Assembly (NCBI GenBank): GCA_913042885.1
Contig: CAJWLW010000118.1
Location: forward strand, 1-12,302
Length of the DNA stretch: 12,302 nt
DNA from: an uncultured Lentisphaeria bacterium
Lineage (GTDB): Bacteria; Verrucomicrobiota; Lentisphaeria; JABSQK01; CAJWLW01
Direction of reading: 5' to 3'
Position 1 is the first letter of the stretch; each line of letters opens with the position of its first letter. Below the pieces are notes generated by a model that did no database searches, was not told the origin of the DNA, and was given only the letters and a program-made list of their open reading frames with translations. Shown one piece after another: positions 1-5,731 of the stretch. A program made the translations under genes and the position numbers.

Positions 1-546
1 GCGGTCGACGACTTTCAGGCGGCGCGGGATGTGGTGCGCGAATGCGCTGCCGCCCTGGAGCACGAGGGGGTGCCGCACTACCAGGATCCGCAGATCGGTA
101 TCATGTTGGAGATACCCTCGGTAATCGAGATTATTGAAGAGCTCGCCACGGAAGCGGATTTCATGTGCATCGGCACCAACGATTTCATTCAGTTCATGCT
201 CGCCGTGGATCGCAGTAATGAGAAAGTGGCGCGCTACTTTTTGCCGCATCATCCGTCTGTGTTGCGGGCGCTGAAACGCATTGCCGACGCTGCCCGGCGG
301 CACAACACCGATGTCAGTGTGTGTGGTGAAATGGCGCATGAGATTCGCTATCTCCCGTTTTTCGTGGGCATCGGTATCCGCACGCTCAGTCTGGCACCGC
401 GGTATCTGCCGTCTGTCCAGCGGGCGATCTCGGAGCTTACCGTTGCGCAGGCGGAGGCCGAGGTCGCGGCGATGCTCGCGGAATCGACAGTAAGTGGCGT
501 AGAGGCCCAGATGAAATGCAGTGGCTCGTTGGCTACCACAGTTTAG
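1..546 (+). CDS. ptsI: Phosphoenolpyruvate-protein phosphotransferase (PTS enzyme I), C-terminal fragment
   Basis: The frame is open from the first base, so the gene begins upstream of the window; about 181 C-terminal residues are present. Enzyme I takes phosphate from PEP and passes it to HPr in the cytoplasm, driving or regulating sugar uptake. The visible part is the PEP-binding TIM-barrel domain. In order it has GIMLEIPS, the IGTNDFIQ..LAVDR substrate-binding segment, HHPSVLR, and VCGEMA near bases 319-336, whose Cys (322-324) matches the catalytic acid/base cysteine of enzyme I. The sequence ends at the family's usual place plus a short unconserved tail. It looks intact and functional. 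A GTG at 31 is internal, not a start. The stop lies 3 nt before moaD, suggesting cotranscription. PtsP-type paralogues share this domain, so the exact PTS branch is uncertain without the N terminus. Confidence 0.93.
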   Translation, partial: AVDDFQAARDVVRECAAALEHEGVPHYQDPQIGIMLEIPSVIEIIEELATEADFMCIGTNDFIQFMLAVDRSNEKVARYFLPHHPSVLRALKRIADAARRHNTDVSVCGEMAHEIRYLPFFVGIGIRTLSLAPRYLPSVQRAISELTVAQAEAEVAAMLAESTVSGVEAQMKCSGSLATTV

Positions 547-549
547 CGC

Positions 550-798
550 ATGCAAAAAAAATCATTTAACATCCAGTATTTCGCGATTCTCCGAGAGCAG
601 CGCGGGTGCTCGGTGGAGATGCTCGAGAGTGCGGCGGTGACAGCGGCCGATTTGTATGCCGAGCTGCAGGCAGAGCATGGGTTCGAGCTGGGCACGGAAT
701 CACTGAAAGTCGCCATCAACGATGCGTTCTGCGATTGGAGCACACCGTTGCAGACGGGTGACGCCATCGTGTTCATCCCGCCGGTTGCCGGAGGCTGA
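550..798 (+). CDS. moaD: Molybdopterin synthase sulfur-carrier subunit MoaD
   Basis: This 82-residue ubiquitin-fold protein carries the sulfur, as a C-terminal thiocarboxylate, that molybdopterin synthase inserts into precursor Z (cPMP) to form the dithiolene of molybdenum cofactor. Length and pattern fit MoaD: an opening beta strand with FAILRE, a central VAIND, and the strand DAIVFIPPVAGG ending exactly in the required Gly-Gly (residues 81-82). That tail is adenylated and then sulfurated in known MoaD proteins. The ATG is 3 nt after the enzyme I stop and has no obvious Shine-Dalgarno sequence, so translation may be coupled to the upstream gene. moaE follows at once. No moaA, moaB, moaC, moeA or moeB is visible, so the rest of the pathway must be elsewhere. 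Confidence 0.93.
   Translation: MQKKSFNIQYFAILREQRGCSVEMLESAAVTAADLYAELQAEHGFELGTESLKVAINDAFCDWSTPLQTGDAIVFIPPVAGG
790..794 (+). promoter_or_regulatory. Shine-Dalgarno of moaE built from the Gly-Gly codons of moaD
   Basis: GGAGG lies 6 nt before the moaE ATG. The bases are part of the codons GGA GGC, which encode the functionally essential Gly-Gly tail of MoaD. The same bases therefore serve the protein terminus and the next gene's ribosome binding. The match and spacing are seen directly; use in vivo is inferred. Confidence 0.7.
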
Positions 799-800
799 CA

Positions 801-1244
801 ATGTTTGAACTTTCCGCGACCCCGCTCGAGGCTATTGATCTCAAGTCGAGCTTCGCCGATGTGCGTGCTGGCGGTTATGTCACCTTCGAAGGCTGGGTGC
901 GCAATCACAATGAAGGCCGCGAGGTGCTGCGGCTGGAGTACGAGGCCTACGAGCAGTTGTGCCTGGCGGAAGCGTCGCGGATTATCACTGAAGCCAAAGA
1001 ACACTTCGACATAATCCAGACGGCATGTGTTCATCGCACGGGTATGCTGGAAATCGGCGACATGGCTGTGTGGGTCGGGGTCAGCGCTGAACATCGCGGT
1101 CCAGCCTTCGATGCCTGCCGCTACGTCATAGACAATGTTAAAGTTCGTTTGCCGATCTGGAAGAAAGAGTATTACACCGACGGGGATTCCGACTGGGTCA
1201 ACTGCGAACAATGCGCAGCGCATGGTCATGCGCACGGGGCTTGA
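801..1244 (+). CDS. moaE: Molybdopterin synthase catalytic subunit MoaE
   Basis: This 147-residue protein is the catalytic half of the cytoplasmic MoaD2-MoaE2 molybdopterin synthase. Family landmarks appear in order: a start with similarity to the MoaE fold, GWVRNHNEGR (31-40), LEYEAYE (45-51), VHRTG (77-81), EHRGPAFDACRYVID (97-111), and the active-site segment VKVRLPIWKKE (113-123). K114 and K121 align with the two catalytic lysines of the E. coli enzyme as I recall it. It starts 2 nt after moaD and has a good GGAGG. The C terminus is odd: after the normal DW.V ending it has CEQC (135-138) followed by HGHAHGA, which looks like a small metal-binding tail and is not part of the catalytic core. 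Identity is secure; the tail's role is unknown. Confidence 0.94.
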   Translation: MFELSATPLEAIDLKSSFADVRAGGYVTFEGWVRNHNEGREVLRLEYEAYEQLCLAEASRIITEAKEHFDIIQTACVHRTGMLEIGDMAVWVGVSAEHRGPAFDACRYVIDNVKVRLPIWKKEYYTDGDSDWVNCEQCAAHGHAHGA

Positions 1245-1293
1245 GCCGGTTCCCGTCGTACGCTCCTGTCGCAATCTGACTGATCATCCCATT

Positions 1294-1330
1294 CGTAATT
1301 TTTCACGTCATCATCAGGCGTGAGATTACG
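1294..1330. repeat. Imperfect inverted repeat between convergent genes
   Basis: CGTAAT (1294-1299) pairs with ATTACG (1325-1330), and TCACG (1303-1307) pairs with CGTGA (1319-1323). TC/GG can extend the inner stem, leaving a 7-nt loop at 1310-1316. An asymmetric internal loop (TTT against G) separates the two stems. It lies between the moaE stop and the stop of the minus-strand metallopeptidase gene, where a bidirectional terminator would be expected. Neither strand has the usual U-run right after the outer stem, so it is a candidate terminator or RNA-end structure only. Confidence 0.45.
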
Positions 1331-1339
1331 GCGCAGGAT

Positions 1340-1711
1340 TCACCCGTACCCTCGTTTTTCGAGCGTCTCCTCGTCCATTCCCATGAAGTGCCCGATCTCG
1401 TGAAACAGGGTAATTGCCACCTCACGCTCGAGCTCGCCCGGGGCTGGGAAATCCTGCTCCAGCGGTCCGCGGAAAAGATGGATTATGTTCGGCAGTTCCA
1501 TGTCCTGGGTCTGGCGATCCGGCAGCGGGATGCCGGTGAACAGGCCGTACAACAGATCTGTTTTGTCGCCGAGCACTTCCTCGACCAGTTGTGGATCCGG
1601 CCAGTCGAGCACGACGACGGCAATGTTCTCGCGCTGCATGATCTCGCGGAACTCCGCCGGGATGCGTTTCAGCGCACGTTTGACCAGTTGATCGAAGTCG
1701 GTTGCTGCCAT
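1340..1711 (-). CDS. Small zincin-type metallopeptidase family protein (PF06262-like)
   Basis: This 123-residue protein has the HExxH zinc-protease signature, HEIGHFMGMDEE (104-115), in which H104 and H108 would bind zinc and E105 would be the catalytic base. The preceding sequence, with YGLFTGIPL, LPNIIHLFRGP and REVAITLFHE, fits the small bacterial zincin-like family of about 110-130 residues. The family has no well-established substrate that I know of. There is no signal peptide or membrane segment, so it is probably cytoplasmic. The ATG overlaps the stop of the upstream MCE remnant (TGATG), and there is no Shine-Dalgarno, so translation probably depended on coupling to that gene. Because the MCE gene is truncated, expression may now come from read-through of the dehydratase gene upstream on the same strand. 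Confidence 0.82.
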   Translation of the reverse strand: MAATDFDQLVKRALKRIPAEFREIMQRENIAVVVLDWPDPQLVEEVLGDKTDLLYGLFTGIPLPDRQTQDMELPNIIHLFRGPLEQDFPAPGELEREVAITLFHEIGHFMGMDEETLEKRGYG

Positions 1712-1956
1712 CAGGGTCCACGGAAAATTAAACTGCCAAAGATTTGCAACGGGATTTGCTCTCCGAAATCGTTGACGGCTCCGCGCAGATCTTTGAACGT
1801 GTCTTCCACTTCGATGTAGAGCGATTCGTCGTTGATCAGACGACTCAGCGTGATCTTGCCGGTTCTCAGTGATGCGCTTAACTTCCGCAGGTTTTTCATC
1901 ATAGCTGCCGTGTCAGTGTATGGTTCGTTGTCGGTGCTAAGCTTGCCGAGCGGTGA
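1711..1956 (-). pseudogene. C-terminal remnant of an MCE/MlaD-type lipid-transport protein
   Basis: The frame is open from an upstream stop at 1957-1959 to the TGA at 1711-1713, about 81 codons, of which 63 follow an in-frame ATG at 1902. It reads as two similar units of about 30 residues: one with LGKLSTDNEPY then MMKNLRKL, the other with LSRLINDESLY then TFKDLRGAV. It closes with a FGSLIF segment. This G-L-L-x-D-x-x-LY / NL pattern is the helical tail seen in MCE-domain (MlaD-like) substrate-binding proteins of phospholipid ABC transporters. The whole MCE domain and membrane anchor are absent, and upstream of 1957 no frame continues the similarity. The last base overlaps the metallopeptidase start, implying they were once one operon. 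A short peptide from the internal ATG is possible, but no Shine-Dalgarno supports it. Confidence 0.65.
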
Positions 1957-2017
1957 TCATTAGCGGCATATCTTCCGCGTAACGGCTGTCCCCGGCGAAG
2001 GCACAGGAAGACCCCGT

Positions 2018-3163
2018 CTACTTTGTCGAGGGTGTCAACGCCATGCCGCCCGTATGCCGTGCGATGCCATCGGGATTCCATTCGAATCCCAGCCCCGGAC
2101 GATCGGGAATTGGCAGCATACCGTTATCGTCCATGGTCAGCGGTTCCGCGAAGATATCTTCGATATACGGCGCCGGGGTGATGTACTCGACCCATGGCGC
2201 ATTTGCTGCTGCCGCCACGAGCTGCAGATCGGCCGCCAAGCCGACGGCGGTGTTCCAGCCGTGTGGCACCATCACGATCGCGTGGTCATCGGCGTACTGG
2301 CCGATCCGATGTTCCTCGCTCAGCCCGCCGACCTTGGTTACGTCGGGCTGAATATAATCGACAGCACCGCGTTCGATCCATTCGATGAAGGATTGTCGAC
2401 GTGTCAGCACCTCGCAACTGCTGATCGGCACCGGCGAGTGTTCCCGCAGTTTTACATAGCCGTCGATATCGTCGGGGCGAAGCGCTTCTTCGAACCAGGT
2501 CACGTCGTAGTCGGCCAGCATCTTCGAGGTGTTGAGCGCCCACTTGTAGCCGTGCGGCCAGAAGGCATCGGAACCGCCGGCGTCGACCATGAGTTCGCAA
2601 TCCGGACCTATGGTATCTCGGGCGGCTTTGACAATTGCCTCGTCGGTTCTCCGATCCTTGCGGCCGAACGGTCCCCAGCCAATCTTGAAGGCCCGGAAGC
2701 CGCGTGCCATGGCGGCTTGGAGTTGTTCGATCATCTCCGGAGTGTCGGTCATCAGCATCGAACCGTATGGCTTGATGCATTCACGATAACGGCCACCGAG
2801 CAGGCGGCTGATTGGCTGTCCCGTGACTTTGCCGAAGATATCCCACAGCGCAATGTCGATGCCGGAGATCGCATGCGTGACCGAACCGCCGCGCCCCTGC
2901 CAGAACGTTTGCTGATGCAGCGTTTCACTGACGGCGGCTGGATCCAGGGCTGAGGCACCATAGAGGAATGGACGTACGACGGTCAGAGCCCCTGCCACCA
3001 GCGCTTCCGAGGTGTAGGCGCTGCCGAGGCCGGTGATTCCTTCATCAGTGATTATTTCGATCAGCGTCATCAGGTTGCGCTCGCGGTCGCTGAACGCATC
3101 GTCCCAGCCGCCGTCGGGGGTTTCGCCGAAGAGCGGTAGTAGACGGATGTCTTTTATTTTCAT
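2018..3163 (-). CDS. Mandelate racemase/muconate lactonizing enzyme family protein, probable acid-sugar dehydratase
   Basis: This 381-residue enolase-superfamily enzyme has an N-terminal capping domain (about 1-125) and a TIM barrel. Predicted Mg ligands are D194 (in VDAGGSD), E225 (in FEEAL) and E251 (in SSCEVLTRR). The catalytic Asp-His dyad of the mandelate racemase subgroup is D274 (QPDVTKVGG) and H301 (PHGWNT), with E327 as a likely further acid. The second-strand motif is K-I-G (160-162), so the second Lys of the classic KxK is missing. The usual reaction in such proteins is dehydration of an aldonate or uronate; the substrate cannot be read here. I chose the ATG at 3163 because GGAG sits 7 nt upstream and because the residues from an earlier in-frame start (3223) are not family-like. 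It is divergent from the propeller gene and is probably cytoplasmic. Confidence 0.87.
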   Translation of the reverse strand: MKIKDIRLLPLFGETPDGGWDDAFSDRERNLMTLIEIITDEGITGLGSAYTSEALVAGALTVVRPFLYGASALDPAAVSETLHQQTFWQGRGGSVTHAISGIDIALWDIFGKVTGQPISRLLGGRYRECIKPYGSMLMTDTPEMIEQLQAAMARGFRAFKIGWGPFGRKDRRTDEAIVKAARDTIGPDCELMVDAGGSDAFWPHGYKWALNTSKMLADYDVTWFEEALRPDDIDGYVKLREHSPVPISSCEVLTRRQSFIEWIERGAVDYIQPDVTKVGGLSEEHRIGQYADDHAIVMVPHGWNTAVGLAADLQLVAAAANAPWVEYITPAPYIEDIFAEPLTMDDNGMLPIPDRPGLGFEWNPDGIARHTGGMALTPSTK

Positions 3164-3232
3164 GAATGGCTCCGGTTTGTGATGTATCCGCAGACTGTCG
3201 ACGCGGCAACAACGCCACCGCAAAGATCAGGT

Positions 3233-3238
3233 ATTATA
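3233..3238 (-). promoter_or_regulatory. Candidate -10 box of the dehydratase gene
   Basis: The minus strand reads a perfect TATAAT here, about 70 nt before the dehydratase start, in the 218-nt divergent region 3164-3381. The -35 is weak (best candidate TGTCTT at about 3254-3259, with a short spacer). For the plus strand, a TTGACA at 3279-3284 lacks a good partner, and a TATAGT at 3357-3362 is an alternative -10. GTCCAT occurs at 3241-3246 and 3285-3290, on the same face of the helix, and could be a regulator half-site. All of this is inference from motifs. Confidence 0.3.
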
Positions 3239-3381
3239 TTGTCCATCAAATAAAAGACACGGCGCGGACGGCTTATTCTTGACAGTCCATTATCCACTCT
3301 TTTGGCGTGGGGCTTTGCCTGACAGTTTCCAGTGCTAATTTAGCGGCTCTTCGTTTTATAGTTACTGATCCGCTACCTCAC

Positions 3382-4386
3382 ATGCGCATAACCTACAATT
3401 GGCAGAGAGAACCCGGCATCCGGCTCGTGCCTTCCCGTGACCTCGACAGTGGCAAGCTGCAGGGCCCGTGCGTCGTGCGCAAGCCGGACGGCGGCTTTCG
3501 CCTGTTCTACACTGCGGTAGGCCCCGGCAAGCCATTTCCGAACTGCCAGGGCTACATCCTGAGCGCGGTCTCCGACGATGGCGTGAATTTCGAGAAGGAG
3601 CCGGGCTTTCGGCTGACGCCGCAGCGGGATATTCCGCACATGTCGCGACGGGTGCTGGTCCCGTCGATTATCAGTGTGGGCAATGGCTGGCGCATGTACT
3701 TCGAGTCGAGGGGGCCTGCTGACCGGCCGTTCGTGATTTGCAGTGCGTTTTCTATCGATCAATTGGCGTGGGAATTGGAGGACGGCATTCGTTTTCAGGC
3801 CACAGGCAGTACCGGAGGGCCGCGATATTTGGAATTGCCCGATGGCCGCGGGCGGTTGTATTGCTGCGGGGCGACGCCCGAAGAGCCGGAAACGGGCGGC
3901 GTCGTCAGCGCGATTACGACGGATGGACTCAATTTTGACATGGAGCCTGGCTATCGCATTCGTAACAAGCAGCACGGCTATGACTCGGGTGGCTGTACGG
4001 CTGCTCAGGTCGTTGCGACCGGAGACGGCGACTGGAGCATGGTTTTTTCCACGTGGCAGGACGCACCGCCGGGCGCCGACGTGCCGCCGCATCCCAGCAT
4101 CGATTTGGAGGCGGACGGATCGAGCGCGGACTTCGCAGTTGCTTCGATCGCTTCGGACATGGGCGGATACCGCTCGCGGATATTTATGGCGTATTCGATG
4201 GACGGCCTTGTTTGGGAGCACGGCGAGTGCGCTGTCGACGGCGCCGGCTACGGCGGTGACGGGGCCGATGCGGTGCATGCCGAGGACATGTCGGTGATCC
4301 GGCTTGAGGACGGCAGGTATCGCATGTACTACGCTGCCTGCGACAAAGACGGAATCTGGTCCGTCACGAGCGCTGTCACAACATGA
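3382..4386 (+). CDS. Five-bladed beta-propeller protein, glycosidase-like (GH43/GH32-type fold)
   Basis: This 334-residue protein is built from five repeats. The blade turns read REPGIRL (9-15), DDGVNFEKEPGFRL (65-78), a variant at 124-138 (LAWELEDGIRF), TDGLNFDMEPGYRI (180-193) and MDGLVWEHGE (273-282). Matching inner strands are FRLFYTA (39-45), WRMYFES (103-109), RLYCCG (158-163), WSMVFST (218-224) and YRMYYAA (313-319). Five blades with acidic residues near the axis is the architecture of GH43/62/32/68/117-type enzymes. Without certain catalytic residues it could equally be an inactive sugar-binding relative. The start at ATG 3382 is favoured because the ORF could also begin at GTG 3307 but that extension has no propeller or signal-peptide character; no Shine-Dalgarno decides it. 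No signal peptide is visible, so it may act on imported sugars in the cytoplasm. Its stop overlaps an ATG (ATGA) of the next gene. Confidence 0.7.
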   Translation: MRITYNWQREPGIRLVPSRDLDSGKLQGPCVVRKPDGGFRLFYTAVGPGKPFPNCQGYILSAVSDDGVNFEKEPGFRLTPQRDIPHMSRRVLVPSIISVGNGWRMYFESRGPADRPFVICSAFSIDQLAWELEDGIRFQATGSTGGPRYLELPDGRGRLYCCGATPEEPETGGVVSAITTDGLNFDMEPGYRIRNKQHGYDSGGCTAAQVVATGDGDWSMVFSTWQDAPPGADVPPHPSIDLEADGSSADFAVASIASDMGGYRSRIFMAYSMDGLVWEHGECAVDGAGYGGDGADAVHAEDMSVIRLEDGRYRMYYAACDKDGIWSVTSAVTT

Positions 4387-4393
4387 ACGAACT

Positions 4394-4399
4394 GGAGAG
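4394..4399 (+). promoter_or_regulatory. Ribosome binding site favouring a GTG start at 4404
   Basis: GGAGAG ends a few bases before GTG 4404. The earlier in-frame ATG at 4383, which overlaps the preceding stop, has no comparable site. Starting at 4404 also gives a cleaner signal peptide, beginning MNSFSALIVRPL. This decides the start in favour of GTG, though initiation at both is possible. Confidence 0.55.
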
Positions 4400-4403
4400 T
4401 AGC

Positions 4404-5726
4404 GTGAATTCCTTTTCTGCTTTAATCGTCCGGCCGTTAGTCTGCCTCCTTGTTTGTGTGACCGCCTGGGCGGACGCCCCTGTGCCCGGCGATTCGGCGC
4501 GCGCCTACCTGGCGTTCGTCAATCGCGCCTGCGACCGTGTCGAAGCGGATCTGCCAAAGGTCACTCAAGTTGCGGAGATTGCCGCGGATCGTCATATCAA
4601 AGGTGGCATCCTGCGTCTCCCATGGAACCAGCAGGGGCTGCAGGACGAGCTGTGGGGACGCAGCGGCGGACTGATCCACATCGGAACAGGCAGGCCGCAC
4701 AAGCGAGATCGCAGCGCCGAGGAAAAGGCTCAGGACGTCGCCATTATCGGTTGGCAGCGAGCCCCAGTGGCGCACAAGCTGAATGAACTGAAGCAGCTGA
4801 AATCCGAAGGGATATACATCATCGGGTTCGGCCCGTGGGCGTTGCCGGAGCTGGCCGAGTATGTTGATGTTTGCGATGCCTGGTTCGACAGCGGATTTGG
4901 CACCGACGACCGCGTTGTGAAGCTGGCCGACGGCAGCAGGGCAGGGCGCGGTAATATGCTCGTTGACATGCTGTATGGCTGGGCCTTCACAGCCGAGTAT
5001 ATCGCGGCGCTGACGCGCCGCGGCAAGATGCCGCCTGTTTGGCAGGCGTATCTATACGACGAAGGCCTTGCCTGGGGCAACAAATACTTTCGCAAAGTCC
5101 AGTTTCACAATGATATCGAAGTGCCGCCGCAGCCGGCCGGGGATTTGGCAAAACGCTACCTCACCCACATCCGGGCACTGGGGGACAAGTTCGGTCGCGA
5201 GCAGATGGCGAATACCAACAAAGCCGTCGACCTGATCCTCGCCGAGCGTCGCGAAGGGCGCAAGACCTTCTGCGCTTCCATGGGGCACGCACCGTGGACT
5301 TTCGTCTGTGCCGATGAAGGCAAGGCCTGGGGTACCAATGTCGACATCCACAGCAACGTCCCTCGTCAAGTCGCGAGCTATATGAGGGACTCGCCGGACG
5401 GTGCGCTGGTGCTGCATGTTGGCTACTACGGCACCGACGCGAAAGCGCTTGAAATCTTCAGCAGCAAGCAGCAGCGTGTCATGTATATCAGTGCCAACAC
5501 CGAGCGTGCCGGCGAGACCTCCTTGCTGACGGGCTTCGTAATTCGGGCGGTTCCGGAGGACGCGCCGGTCTATATCAATATGGGTATCGCCTTCGGCGAC
5601 GCGTCCATTGAACTCGAGGGTTACCCGCACCGTATCCTGCCGTCCAGTGGTGTCATGCAACTGGTCGCGTACCAGTGTGTCAATGTCGAAGTCCTCAGTC
5701 GCATGGTGCCGGTGCCTGCACCGTAA
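4404..5726 (+). CDS. Exported protein with two SIS (sugar isomerase)-like halves
   Basis: From the GTG start the protein has 440 residues. The first 23 form a signal peptide: a short basic start (R10), the hydrophobic core PLVCLLVCVTAWA, and a likely cleavage site AWA|DA. The mature part falls into two halves, each starting with a long helix: YLAFVNRACDR.. (35-60) and YLTHIRALGDK.. (252-280). The first half has GGLIHIGTG (88-96), IYIIGFGP (137-144) and KMPPVWQAYL (208-217), which resemble the nucleotide-fold strands and closing segment of sugar-isomerase (SIS) domains. The second has FCASMGHAP (289-297), LVLHVGYYGTD (336-345) and RVMYISAN (358-365). SIS domains bind phosphosugars and are normally cytoplasmic, so an exported copy is unusual and its substrate would not be expected to be phosphorylated. 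It follows the propeller gene by 17 nt and is followed by a terminator. The fold call is tentative; it may simply be an unclassified secreted protein. Confidence 0.55.
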   Translation: MNSFSALIVRPLVCLLVCVTAWADAPVPGDSARAYLAFVNRACDRVEADLPKVTQVAEIAADRHIKGGILRLPWNQQGLQDELWGRSGGLIHIGTGRPHKRDRSAEEKAQDVAIIGWQRAPVAHKLNELKQLKSEGIYIIGFGPWALPELAEYVDVCDAWFDSGFGTDDRVVKLADGSRAGRGNMLVDMLYGWAFTAEYIAALTRRGKMPPVWQAYLYDEGLAWGNKYFRKVQFHNDIEVPPQPAGDLAKRYLTHIRALGDKFGREQMANTNKAVDLILAERREGRKTFCASMGHAPWTFVCADEGKAWGTNVDIHSNVPRQVASYMRDSPDGALVLHVGYYGTDAKALEIFSSKQQRVMYISANTERAGETSLLTGFVIRAVPEDAPVYINMGIAFGDASIELEGYPHRILPSSGVMQLVAYQCVNVEVLSRMVPVPAP

Positions 5727-5731
5727 AGATT

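Noticed and set aside
1218..1233. GCGCATG/CATGCGC inverted repeat in the end of moaE
   Set aside because: The arms are separated by only two bases, and it is explained by alternating Ala, His and Gly codons in the tail.
543..1274. Long open frame on the minus strand opposite moaD and moaE
   Set aside because: It runs antisense to two clearly recognised genes, has no recognisable domain, and is of the kind produced by GC-rich codon bias.
2054..2953. 299-codon plus-strand frame opposite the dehydratase
   Set aside because: It is antisense to a gene with all its catalytic residues identified, and its translation shows no protein-family pattern.
3373..4278. 301-codon minus-strand frame opposite the propeller gene
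   Set aside because: The translation is Arg/Ala/Val-rich with no motif, while the other strand shows five regular repeats.
2018..5726. Search for insertion-sequence ends, transposase or integrase around the catabolic cluster
   Set aside because: No transposase or integrase frame, no convincing terminal inverted repeats and no direct repeats were seen at the boundaries, so acquisition remains an inference from the truncated MCE gene.
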